A DNA stretch of 37,385 nt from positions 1 to 37,385 of the forward strand of contig JANXSP010000054.1 in NCBI GenBank assembly GCA_025356575.1. Reading direction: 5' to 3'. Origin of the DNA: Novosphingobium sp. Lineage in GTDB: Bacteria; Pseudomonadota; Alphaproteobacteria; Sphingomonadales; Sphingomonadaceae. A program made the position numbers and the translations under genes. Of the stretch, positions 25,166 to 33,302 are shown in pieces (within the stretch, counting starts at the first letter, position 1; each line of letters opens with the position of its first letter). The notes under the pieces are model-generated. The model saw only the letters and a program-made list of their open reading frames with translations. It had not been told where the DNA came from and ran no database searches.

Positions 25166-26308
25166 TCATGCCAAGCTGACGCCGCCGGTCGCGCTGCAAA
25201 CGAACACTTCGGCAGCGCTGCCGTCGGGCGCGCGGTAGCCCTGCGCTATCGCGTTGCAGACCGCGTCGGCGCGGTCTCGCGGCACCAGTCCGACAGCGCA
25301 TCCGCCGAAGCCGCCGCCGGTCATCCGCGCGCCGCCAGCCGGACCGATCGCCGCCTGCATCACCGCAACCAGCTCGTCGACCGCGGGGACAGTTATTTCG
25401 AAATCGTCGCGCATCGAGAGGTGCGACGCTGCCATCAACTCTCCCATTGCCGGCAAGTCGCCGGCGGCGAGGGCGTCCGCTGCGGCCAGAGCGCGGGCGT
25501 TTTCGGTGACGACGTGCCGAGCCCGGCGCAAGACGACCGGGTCTAGCCCTGCGCCCCCGCGTTCGAGGGTAGTCAGGTCAAGGTCGCGCAGCGCGGCTAC
25601 GCCGAAATGGCGCGCGGCGTCTTCACACTGGCGCCGGCGATCGTTGTATTCGCCGCCCGCGTGGGCGTGGCGCACTCCCGAATGGGCGATGATCACTGCG
25701 GCGTCGGAGGGGAGCGGAACGGCGCGGCAAACGAGTGACCGGCAGTCGATCAGCAAAGCATGTCCGGCAATGCCGCGCGCCGCGATCATCTGATCCATGA
25801 TTCCGCACTGGCAGCCGACATGCTCGTTCTCGGCGCGCTGGGCGAGTTGGGCGAGCCTGTCGGGATCGATCTCGGATCCCCCAAGCCGTGCCAGCGCGCT
25901 CCCGACTGCGATCTCGAGCGAAGCCGATGATGAAAGCCCTGAACCCAGTGGTACATTTCCGGCAATCGCCAGCCGCGCTCCGCCGGGCGCCAACCCCGCT
26001 TCGCACAGCACCGCGGCGACCCCCCGCACATAGTCGGCCCACCCGTGCCGTGCCGCGGCAAAGCCCGAGCTCATGTTGCAGTCGTCGTCTTCACCCGCGA
26101 AATCCGCAGCCACCGAGCGCAAGCGGCCATCGTCCGCCAGGCCCGCGGCGACCACTGTGTCGCGATCGATCGCGCAGGGCAGGACAAAGCCGTCGTTATA
26201 ATCGGTGTGTTCGCCGATCAGATTGACCCGCCCCGGGGCGCGGACGAGCAGCGCGGGTTCGCTCCCGAACTGCCGGCGATAGGCGGCGGCGGCGCGCGCG
26301 GCGTTCAA
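25166..26308 (-). CDS. galK: Galactokinase
   Basis: Galactokinase, 380 residues, is a GHMP kinase that phosphorylates alpha-D-galactose at C1. The galactose-binding signature GRVNLIGEHTDYNDGF lies at about 26-41, the ATP loop PLGSGLSSSASLE at about 120, and the C-terminal GHMP motif TGGGFGGCAVGLV near the end. The start is read as a TTG at 26308 whose TTGA overlaps the galT stop by 4 bp. This gives the standard GalK length and N-terminus; the open frame reaches 26476, but that part is the shadow of galT. It is the distal gene of galT-galK and converges with the efflux permease with a 3-bp gap. Confidence 0.94.
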   Translation of the reverse strand: MNAARAAAAYRRQFGSEPALLVRAPGRVNLIGEHTDYNDGFVLPCAIDRDTVVAAGLADDGRLRSVAADFAGEDDDCNMSSGFAAARHGWADYVRGVAAVLCEAGLAPGGARLAIAGNVPLGSGLSSSASLEIAVGSALARLGGSEIDPDRLAQLAQRAENEHVGCQCGIMDQMIAARGIAGHALLIDCRSLVCRAVPLPSDAAVIIAHSGVRHAHAGGEYNDRRRQCEDAARHFGVAALRDLDLTTLERGGAGLDPVVLRRARHVVTENARALAAADALAAGDLPAMGELMAASHLSMRDDFEITVPAVDELVAVMQAAIGPAGGARMTGGGFGGCAVGLVPRDRADAVCNAIAQGYRAPDGSAAEVFVCSATGGVSLA

Positions 26309-27345
26309 CGCGGACGCCGCTTGTAATGCACCGGGCTTACCGCGCGCAGCCGGGCCGCGGCTTGTTCGGGCGTGATATCGCGCTGCGCTTCGGCGAGCAT
26401 CTCGAACCCCACCATGAACTTGCGCACCGCGGCCGATCGCAGCAGCGGCGGATAGAAATGCGCATGAAGCCGCCACCCGCGCGCGTCGCCGCCGAACGGC
26501 GCGCCGTGCCAGCCCATCGAATAGGGAAAGCTTGTTTCGAACAAGTTGTCATAGCGCGTGGTCAGCGCCTGGACGATCTCGCTCAGCGACGCGCGCTGGT
26601 TCGGGCCAAGTCCGGACAGGCGGGCAACGTCGAAGCGCGGGAGCAGCAGCGTCTCGAACGGCCAGCTTGCCCAATAAGGCACGATCGCCAACCAGTCCGC
26701 GTTGGCCACGACCTCGCGTTCGCCCCCGGCCTCGCGTTCGGCAACTTCGGCGAGGAGCACCTCGCCGTGCGCCGCGAGCCAACCGCGCTGGGCCGCGTCT
26801 TCGCGCGCGAGTTCATCGGGCACGAAGTCCGTCGCCCAGATCTGGCCGTGGGGATGCGGGTTCGAACAGCCCATCATCTCGCCCTTGTTCTCGAACACCT
26901 GGACCGAGGGATAGCGCGCGCCAAGCTCGGCCGATTGGTCGCACCACGCCTCGATCACTGCGCGCGCTGCTTCGGGCGAAAGTTCGGGCAGCGTCGCGCC
27001 GTGGTCGGGTGAGAAGCAGATCACGCGCGCCGCGCCGGTGGCCCGCTCGGCAACGAACAACCGGTCCGCGGCAGGAGGCGCGGGCGTTTCCGGCATCACC
27101 GCCGAAAAATCGTTGTCGAACACGAACGTGCCGGGATACTCGGGATTGCGCGTGCCCGCCGCGCGCAGATTGCCCGGACATAAGTAGCACGCGGGATCAT
27201 GGTGGACCGCGGCTCCGGTATCGAAGGCTTCGTTCGCGCCGAGCCACGGGCGCTGGCCGCGCTGGGGCGAGACCAGGACGTGCCGCCCGCTGAGCGGATC
27301 TCGGCGCCGATGAGGGTGCCTATCGGCTTGGAAATCGTCGCTCAC
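26305..27345 (-). CDS. galT: Galactose-1-phosphate uridylyltransferase
   Basis: GalT, 346 residues, exchanges UMP between UDP-glucose and galactose-1-phosphate in the Leloir pathway. Visible are an HxRRDPLSG start region, metal-binding CYLC (Cys53, Cys56), ENKGEMMGCSNPHPHGQIW with the HPH nucleophile triad (His164, His166), and a C-terminal GWRLHAHFYPPLLRS segment. The start is a GTG at 27345 (VSDDFQADRHPH), 13 bp after the stop of the upstream short-chain dehydrogenase; a longer frame to 27417 lies within that gene. It is coupled to galK by a 4-bp overlap. No galE or galM lies in the window. Confidence 0.95.
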   Translation of the reverse strand: MSDDFQADRHPHRRRDPLSGRHVLVSPQRGQRPWLGANEAFDTGAAVHHDPACYLCPGNLRAAGTRNPEYPGTFVFDNDFSAVMPETPAPPAADRLFVAERATGAARVICFSPDHGATLPELSPEAARAVIEAWCDQSAELGARYPSVQVFENKGEMMGCSNPHPHGQIWATDFVPDELAREDAAQRGWLAAHGEVLLAEVAEREAGGEREVVANADWLAIVPYWASWPFETLLLPRFDVARLSGLGPNQRASLSEIVQALTTRYDNLFETSFPYSMGWHGAPFGGDARGWRLHAHFYPPLLRSAAVRKFMVGFEMLAEAQRDITPEQAAARLRAVSPVHYKRRPR

Positions 27346-27358
27346 AAAATCGGGCCTG

Positions 27359-28120
27359 CTAGAGCGATTGGCCGTCGTCGACGGTGAAGATTCCACCCGT
27401 GACGCTGCGCGAGGCATCGCTTGCCAGAAACAGCATCATCGCGTCGAGCGATCCGGCGGTTTGCAGGCGTTTGCGCGGGAAGCTCTGGATATGCGCGGCT
27501 CCGCCCGGAGTGGCGTACCAATCGGCATTGATCTCGGTGTGGATATAGCCGGGCTGGATCGTATTGACGTTGACCCCCTGGCGCGCCCACTCGCGCGCGA
27601 AATCGCGGCCCAGCTTGGCCACCGCGGCCTTGCTCGCGGCATAGGCGGCATCGCCCGAAAACCCCAGCAGTGCGGTGATCGAACCGATCAGGATGATCCG
27701 CCCGTCCTCCCGCTCGCGGCTGCCGCTGGCGATCATCCGCTTGGCGCCCTCCCGCGCGAGCAGATAGACCCCGGTGAAGTTGGTCGCCATGACCCGGGCG
27801 ATGTCATCGGGGGCGACTTCGGTCGAACGGCCGGTCGCAGCGATCCCGGCGTTGGCGACGACCGTATCGACCCGTCCGAACCGCGCCTCGGCAGCATCGA
27901 ACGCCGCGACGACCGAAGCGGCGTCGGTCACGTCGAGCGGCACTGCGAGCGCCTGGGTGCCGATCTCGCGTGCCAGCGCGCCCGTCGCATCAGTGCGCCG
28001 CGCCCCAAGCACGACATTCGCACCCGCCTCGGCATAAAGCCGAGCAAACCCCGCGCCGAGCCCCGACGATGCGCCCGAGATCAGAGCTGTGCGTCCGGCA
28101 AGCGAAAACGGTAGCGACAT
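27359..28120 (-). CDS. Short-chain dehydrogenase/reductase
   Basis: This 253-residue classical SDR has the cofactor motif GASSGLG at 16-22, NAG at 90-92, structural Asn114, and catalytic Ser147, Tyr160 and Lys164. Arg41-Arg42 at the end of the second beta-strand (GARRTD) point to NADP(H). The C-terminal VTGGIFTVDDGQS is usual for 3-oxoacyl reductase or gluconate-5-dehydrogenase-type SDRs. It lies 13 bp upstream of galT on the same strand, so it may be co-transcribed, and is divergent from the thiolase-like gene 75 bp away. The substrate is unresolved: a sugar-linked role (with galTK) or a lipid role (with the thiolase-like protein). Confidence 0.9.
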   Translation of the reverse strand: MSLPFSLAGRTALISGASSGLGAGFARLYAEAGANVVLGARRTDATGALAREIGTQALAVPLDVTDAASVVAAFDAAEARFGRVDTVVANAGIAATGRSTEVAPDDIARVMATNFTGVYLLAREGAKRMIASGSREREDGRIILIGSITALLGFSGDAAYAASKAAVAKLGRDFAREWARQGVNVNTIQPGYIHTEINADWYATPGGAAHIQSFPRKRLQTAGSLDAMMLFLASDASRSVTGGIFTVDDGQSL

Positions 28121-28195
28121 CTGGTCCCCTCTTGTCTTGGCGCGGGCAGCCCCGCTGTGCCACAGCAGTGCGGCAGCGATGGAGCCAAGGCAAGC

Positions 28196-29683
28196 ATGAG
28201 CAACGACCCTGAACGTATGCCGGTCATCATCGGCGTGGGCCAGATCAACGACCGTCCCGCCGATCCGCGCGATGGGCTCGATCCCCCCGCGTTGATGATC
28301 GAGGCGCTGCGCCGGGCGGAAATCGACGCGGGTGTCGCGCTGCTAAGCGAGGTCGATTCGCTCGCGATCGTCGACCAGATCAGCTTCCGCGCGCTCAATC
28401 CGGTGACGGGCGCGGTAGCGACGGGGATCGGCGCGGTGCCGCGGCTGCAGGTGCAGTCGCCCGCGCCGCATGGCGACACTCCGATCCGTTTCCTCAACGA
28501 GGCGGCCAACGCGATTGCCGCGGGGGAAATCCGCCTCGCCGCGGTGTCCGGGGCTGAGGCGCTGCGGACAGCGGCGGCACGCGCCCGCGCCGCCGACACC
28601 AGTTACGCCGCGATCCGCAACGCCGCCAGCATTCGCGAGCCGACCTATGCACAGCGCTTCGGCCTCGCCGCCCCGGTCGATGTCTATCCGCTTTACGAGA
28701 ACGCCGCGCGCGCGGCGTGGGGTCAAACGCTTGCCGAGGGCCAGGCGGAAAGCGCCGCGATCTGGTCGGGAATGTCGCAGGTCGCTGCCAACGACAGCAG
28801 CGGCGCATGGATCAAGCGCGCGGTGAGCGCGGCCGAAGTACTGGAACTTTCCCCCGCCAACCGTCCCATCGCGTTCCCCTACGCCAAGCTCATGGTCGCC
28901 AACAGTTCGGTCAACCAAGGGGCGGGATTCATCGTCGCGAGCCTTGCAGAGGCGCGCCGCCGCGGCGTGCATGACAGCAAGCTGATCCACATCGGCGCGG
29001 GCGCGGCGGCAAAGGAGCCGGCGGACATCCTCGCGCGCGACCGCTTCGACTACAGCACTTCAATGGAAACCGCGATCCGCAGGACGCTGGTGCTGAACGG
29101 GCTGGGCGCGGACGAATTCGATTTTGCCGAACTCTACAGCTGCTTCCCCTGCGTGCCCAAGATGGCGCGGCGGGTGTTGGGGTGGGACGCTTCGCACCCG
29201 ATCACGGTGTTTGGCGGCTTGACCTTCGGCGGGGGGCCGATCGCCAACTACATGAGCCACGCCGTCTGCGCGATGGTCGAACGGTTGCGCGGCGAGGGGA
29301 GGCGCGGTTTCCTGTTTGCGAACGGGGGATTCGCCACCGACAATCATTGCATCGTCCTGGCGCGCGATCCGGTTGCCGGGGCGAGGTTGCCCGCAAGTTA
29401 CGACTATCAGGCGGAAGCGGACGCCGCTCGCGGGGCGATCCCCGCGCTCGACGAGGACTACCGCGGCCCGGCGACGATCGAGACCTATACCGTGTTCTAC
29501 AACCGCGATGGCGCGCCGCGCGGCGGGGTTGTCGTGGCGCGCACCTCCCCCGCTGGCGCCCGCACGCTCGCCGCGGTCGATCCGGCGGACTCCGCGCTCA
29601 TCGCGTTTCTGACGGACGGCAGCGCCGAGCCCGTCGGCACCCAAGGTCAAGTCACCGGCGAGGCGCGCAACTGGACAGCCTAA
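28196..29683 (+). CDS. Thiolase-like (acetyl-CoA acetyltransferase-type) protein with C-terminal OB-like extension
   Basis: This 495-residue thiolase-superfamily protein belongs to the group usually annotated as acetyl-CoA acetyltransferase. The fold-level signs are VIIGVGQINDRP at the N-terminus, LAAVSGAEALRTAA, the GADEFDFAELYSCFPC segment (Cys316, Cys319), GGLTFGGGPIANYMSHA and FANGGFATDNH. The last 75 residues (TIETYTVFYNRDG onward) resemble an added OB/DUF35-like domain. The classical nucleophilic Cys motif is replaced by HGDTPIRFLNEAA, and the HEAF-type motif by ELYSCFP, so normal thiolysis is doubtful. ATG 28196 has AAGG just upstream. It is divergent from an SDR and ends 4 bp from the acyl-CoA ligase stop. 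A lipid or steroid degradation role is inferred. Confidence 0.85.
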   Translation: MSNDPERMPVIIGVGQINDRPADPRDGLDPPALMIEALRRAEIDAGVALLSEVDSLAIVDQISFRALNPVTGAVATGIGAVPRLQVQSPAPHGDTPIRFLNEAANAIAAGEIRLAAVSGAEALRTAAARARAADTSYAAIRNAASIREPTYAQRFGLAAPVDVYPLYENAARAAWGQTLAEGQAESAAIWSGMSQVAANDSSGAWIKRAVSAAEVLELSPANRPIAFPYAKLMVANSSVNQGAGFIVASLAEARRRGVHDSKLIHIGAGAAAKEPADILARDRFDYSTSMETAIRRTLVLNGLGADEFDFAELYSCFPCVPKMARRVLGWDASHPITVFGGLTFGGGPIANYMSHAVCAMVERLRGEGRRGFLFANGGFATDNHCIVLARDPVAGARLPASYDYQAEADAARGAIPALDEDYRGPATIETYTVFYNRDGAPRGGVVVARTSPAGARTLAAVDPADSALIAFLTDGSAEPVGTQGQVTGEARNWTA

Positions 29684-29687
29684 CCAA

Positions 29688-31274
29688 TCATGCGATCTGG
29701 CGGTCCATGCCTTCCCAGTAAGGCGCGCGCAGTTCGCGGCGGAGAATCTTGCCCGAAGGATTGCGCGGCATCGCGGCGATGAAGTCGACCGACTTGGGGC
29801 TCTTGAACGCCGCGATGCGTTCGCGCGCCCATGCGATGATCGATGATTCGTCGGCCTCGGCACCTTCGTGCAGGACGATGAACGCCTTCACCGCCTCGCC
29901 CCACTTGGCATCGGGCACTCCGATTACCGCCACGTCCGCAACCGCGGGATGGCCGTAGATCGCGTTTTCGACCTCGGCGGGATAGACGTTTTCGCCGCCC
30001 GAGATGATCATGTCCTTGAGCCGGTCGTGCATGTAGAAATAGCCGTCGGCGTCCTTATAGCCGGCATCGCCGGTGCGCAGCCAGCCGTCCTTGTCGACCG
30101 TTTCGGCGGTGGCGTCAGGGCGCTTCCAGTACTCGTTCATGTTGGCCGAGGCGCGGATCGCGATCTCACCGATCTCGTCGGCGCCGCAGGTGCGGCCATC
30201 GGGCGCGAACACTTTCATCTCCACCCCCGGCAGCGGCTTGCCGACCGAGCGCATCCGCCTGTTGCCCGCCGGATCGTGATCCTCGGGCGCGAGTGACGAG
30301 ATTGTGCCGCTGGTCTCGGTCATGCCGTAGGCCTGGATGAACCCGCACTTGAACACGTCGATCGCGGTGCGGAGCAGTTCGAGGGGAATCGGCGAGGCGC
30401 CGTAGCCCATGTACTTGAGCCGCGAATAGTCGATCTCGCGCGCGCGCGGATGGTTGACGCAAATCTGGATCGCGGCGGGAACCAGGAACAGTTTCGAGAT
30501 CGAGAATTTCTCGATCACGTCAAGCACACTGTGCGGATCGAACTCGCGCATGATTACGCCCTTGGCCCCGCCGCTGAGCGACTGGATGCCGTATCCGGCG
30601 CCGCTGATGTGGAAATTGGGCATGGCGATAAGGCTGACGTCGGATCGCTCCCACTCCATCCATTCGGGCCGCACGCCAGGGGTCCGGTCGACATCGGGGC
30701 GCAGCAGCGCGCGGTGGGCAAGCACAACGCCCTTGGGCCGCCCGGTGGTACCCGAGGTATAAAGCTGGAGGATGCCGTCGAGGACAGTTGCGGGCGGAGC
30801 GGCGGGCATGGTCGCCGCCTGGGCATCGCGCCAGGCGGGATAGGCGGGGTTGCCTTCCAGCGCCTGCTCGATGCCGATAACATGGCGCAGCCGGGGTATG
30901 TCGGATCGGCAGCGCGCGAGCATATCGATGAATTCGGGGCCGAGGAAAAGCACTTCGGCCTCGCAATCGTCCGTGATCCAGGCGACTTCGGGCGGGGCTA
31001 GCTTCCAGTTGACCGGCACGATCACCGCACCAGCCTTCATCGTGCCGAGCATGATTTCGAAGAACGCCGCGCTATTCTTGGCCAGCGTCGCGACACGGTC
31101 ACCGGGCTTCACTCCGAGCGCGATCAGGCCATTGGCGACCTGGTCGCTGCGACGGTCGAATTCGGCGAACGTGATGTCCTCGCCTTCGAAGTGATAGGCG
31201 ATCGCATCGCCCTGTTCGCGGGCGTTGATCCGGGGCAGATCGGTGACGAGGGTGGCGGAGTGAAGATCGGTCAT
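29688..31274 (-). CDS. AMP-forming acyl-CoA ligase (fatty-acid-CoA ligase type)
   Basis: This 528-residue adenylate-forming ANL-superfamily enzyme activates a carboxylic acid to its acyl-CoA via acyl-AMP. The phosphate-binding motif YTSGTTGRPKG lies at 172-182. GYGASPIPLELL and the A5-type AYGMTETSG follow, then the hinge region GWLRTGDAGYKDADGYFYMHDRLKDMI, GGENVYPAEVE and the catalytic Lys509 in NPSGKILRREL. It is the last gene of a minus-strand run, 7 bp after an SDR gene. The acid is unknown; medium/long-chain fatty, aromatic or steroid side-chain acids are all possible. Confidence 0.93.
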   Translation of the reverse strand: MTDLHSATLVTDLPRINAREQGDAIAYHFEGEDITFAEFDRRSDQVANGLIALGVKPGDRVATLAKNSAAFFEIMLGTMKAGAVIVPVNWKLAPPEVAWITDDCEAEVLFLGPEFIDMLARCRSDIPRLRHVIGIEQALEGNPAYPAWRDAQAATMPAAPPATVLDGILQLYTSGTTGRPKGVVLAHRALLRPDVDRTPGVRPEWMEWERSDVSLIAMPNFHISGAGYGIQSLSGGAKGVIMREFDPHSVLDVIEKFSISKLFLVPAAIQICVNHPRAREIDYSRLKYMGYGASPIPLELLRTAIDVFKCGFIQAYGMTETSGTISSLAPEDHDPAGNRRMRSVGKPLPGVEMKVFAPDGRTCGADEIGEIAIRASANMNEYWKRPDATAETVDKDGWLRTGDAGYKDADGYFYMHDRLKDMIISGGENVYPAEVENAIYGHPAVADVAVIGVPDAKWGEAVKAFIVLHEGAEADESSIIAWARERIAAFKSPKSVDFIAAMPRNPSGKILRRELRAPYWEGMDRQIA

Positions 31275-31281
31275 GCGTGCC

Positions 31282-32064
31282 TCACATCGCGGAAATGCCG
31301 CCGTCGAGCTTGAGCTCGGCGCCGGTCATATAGCGGCTCTCGTCGCTGGCGAGGTAGAGCACGCCGTTGGCGATATCGCTGGGGTGGCCAACGCGCTTGA
31401 GCGGAATCTGGCGCGCCAACTTTTCCATGATCACCGACTTTTCCTTGCCGCTGGCCGCTACCATGCCGTCGAGGATCGGGGTGTCGATAAACGTCGGGTG
31501 GACCGAGTTGCAACGGATGTCCCAGCCCATCTTGGCGCAGTACAGCGCGACCGATTTGGACATCATCCACACCGCCGCCTTGCTTGCGTTGTAGCCCGGC
31601 ATCGTGTCCGACGCGATCAGTCCGGCGATCGACGAGAGATTGACGATCGAGCCCGGCTGGTTGTCCTTGAGCAGCGGCATCGAGAGCTTGCAGCCCAGGA
31701 ACACCCCGTCGACGTTGACCGCGAACCCGCGGTGCCATTCCTCCAGCGTGCAGGTCTCGATATTGCCGCGCACCCCGATCCCGGCGTTGTTCACCAGCAC
31801 CGACAGCCCGCCCATGTGCTCGGCCGCAGCGGCGACCGCGTCGGCCCAGCTATCTTCGCGGGTGACGTCGTGGTGGACCGCGAAAGCGGTGCCCGCACCG
31901 CATTTGGCGTTGATCGCTTCAGCTTGCGACTGCGCGCCCGCCAGGTTGAGATCGGTGAGGAGAACCTGCGCGCCTTCTTCGGCCAGGCGCATGCCGGTGG
32001 CCGCGCCAAGGCCCTGCGCCCCGCCAGTGATCAGCGCCTTCTTGCCTGCAACCCGTCCGCTCAT
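31282..32064 (-). CDS. Short-chain dehydrogenase/reductase (NAD-type)
   Basis: This 260-residue classical SDR has TGGAQGLG at 13-20, NNAG at 92-95, a catalytic Ser in LSSIAG (144-145), and Tyr158 and Lys162 (GYNASKAAV). An Asp at position 38 (LLTDLN) after the second strand indicates NAD(H) preference. The overall pattern resembles 3-alpha/20-beta-hydroxysteroid or cyclohexanol dehydrogenases. It sits 6 bp after the NUDIX gene and 7 bp before the acyl-CoA ligase, so all three are probably co-transcribed. A lipid- or steroid-like alcohol is the inferred substrate. Confidence 0.92.
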   Translation of the reverse strand: MSGRVAGKKALITGGAQGLGAATGMRLAEEGAQVLLTDLNLAGAQSQAEAINAKCGAGTAFAVHHDVTREDSWADAVAAAAEHMGGLSVLVNNAGIGVRGNIETCTLEEWHRGFAVNVDGVFLGCKLSMPLLKDNQPGSIVNLSSIAGLIASDTMPGYNASKAAVWMMSKSVALYCAKMGWDIRCNSVHPTFIDTPILDGMVAASGKEKSVIMEKLARQIPLKRVGHPSDIANGVLYLASDESRYMTGAELKLDGGISAM

Positions 32065-32070
32065 CCGCTC

Positions 32071-32604
32071 TCATCCTCTCAAGATTTCCGGACCAAGCAG
32101 CATCAGCAGCTTGCCATCGATCGCATCCCCATTGGCGCGCCGTTCGGCAATGAAAGCCACCAGCCCGCTCAGGGGCACACGATGGACGGTGATATCCTCG
32201 CCGTCCACCCCGCCGCCGCGTGATATTTGCGTAAGTCCCGATGCCCGCACCAAAGTGTAGCTTTCGCTGACCATGCCGGGCGAGGAATAGAACTCGCCGA
32301 TGACGTCGATCCGCGCGGCGCGGTAGCCCGTTTCCTCCTCGAGCTCGCGCCCCGCGGCCAGCGTCACATCTTCGCCCGCATCGTGATCGCCGACCAGTCC
32401 GGCTGGCAGTTCGATGCACCGCGCGCCAAGCGGTACGCGGTATTGCTCGACCAGCACGACGTAGTCCTCATCGTCAATCGCCAGGATCACGGCGGCACGG
32501 ATGCCGCGGGCACGACCGACGTATTCCCACTTGCCCCGGCGCTTGGCGGTGATGAACTTGCCCTGCCAGACGATCTCTTCGGGCAGCACAGCGTCGCCGG
32601 GCAT
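32071..32604 (-). CDS. NUDIX hydrolase (ADP-ribose pyrophosphatase-like)
   Basis: This 177-residue NUDIX protein has the complete box G-x5-E-x7-REUxEExGU at about 72-94 (GDHDAGE then RELEEETGY). The preceding CIELPAGL and following SPGMVSESYTLV are features of ADP-ribose/ADP-sugar pyrophosphatases. The start ATG at 32604 overlaps the stop of the upstream TPM gene by 1 bp (TGATG); a longer frame upstream is the shadow of that gene. It likely cleaves a nucleoside diphosphate linked to a sugar. Confidence 0.92.
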   Translation of the reverse strand: MPGDAVLPEEIVWQGKFITAKRRGKWEYVGRARGIRAAVILAIDDEDYVVLVEQYRVPLGARCIELPAGLVGDHDAGEDVTLAAGRELEEETGYRAARIDVIGEFYSSPGMVSESYTLVRASGLTQISRGGGVDGEDITVHRVPLSGLVAFIAERRANGDAIDGKLLMLLGPEILRG

Positions 32605-33287
32605 CAGACCTCGATCAGCCGATCGGGGAGCTCGTTGACGTCGTCCTCGGCGCGCGGAAGATGATCGGCCAGCACCGCACCGACGCGATCGACCGCGGCA
32701 ATCATGCCATCGGCGATCCGGCCTTTGCGGATCTCGGCAAGCATTGCGGCCATCGCATCGCCCCAGACCTCGGGCGCGACTTTGCCGGCGATGGCTTCGT
32801 CGGCGACGATCTCGGCGCGGCGTTCGTCGAGCGAGAGATAGATCAGGATCCCCGTGCGCCCGTGGGTGCGGCGTTCCGCCCCGATCTTGAACGCGGCGAC
32901 TGCCCGCGCCCGAACCCGCGCCGAACGGATCGGCCCGGGAACCAGCGCGAACTTGAGCGGAGGCCACAGCTGGAGCACGAGCATCCCCGCGAACTTCACC
33001 ATCGCGGCGATCCCGGCGATCGCAAAGACCTCACGCGGCGTCCAATCGTTGGCCCATTCGCCGGTCACGCGGTCGACCAAGCTCAACCAGAAGTGGGGAG
33101 CGTAGGCGAGCATCAGCAAAGCCAGAAAGGCGATCAGCGCGGCCCAGGCCAGCGCAATGTCGCTGTACCCGTCCGAGCGCCGGGTCAGGATCGTGACGAT
33201 CTCTCCGGCGGAGCGCCCCTCGGCGCTCGCCACCGCGGCGGTTATCCGGTCGCGCTCGGGATCGGTCAATTCGGCGAAGCGGGTCAT
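32604..33287 (-). CDS. TPM-domain membrane protein
   Basis: This 227-residue protein opens with a soluble segment (LTDPERDRITAAVASAEGRSAGEIVTIL) typical of TPM-domain proteins. Two hydrophobic segments follow (about 43-62, IALAWAALIAFLALLMLAYAP, and about 88-108), then the rest of the TPM-like fold with RTGILIYLSLDERRAEIVAD. TPM (Psb32/TLP18.3/MOLO-1) proteins are membrane-associated and in bacteria often pair with LemA. It lies 15 bp after the Gly-rich TPM gene and is coupled to the NUDIX gene. The biochemical role is not established. Confidence 0.87.
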   Translation of the reverse strand: MTRFAELTDPERDRITAAVASAEGRSAGEIVTILTRRSDGYSDIALAWAALIAFLALLMLAYAPHFWLSLVDRVTGEWANDWTPREVFAIAGIAAMVKFAGMLVLQLWPPLKFALVPGPIRSARVRARAVAAFKIGAERRTHGRTGILIYLSLDERRAEIVADEAIAGKVAPEVWGDAMAAMLAEIRKGRIADGMIAAVDRVGAVLADHLPRAEDDVNELPDRLIEV

Positions 33288-33302
33288 CGTGCCATCCTCG
33301 GT

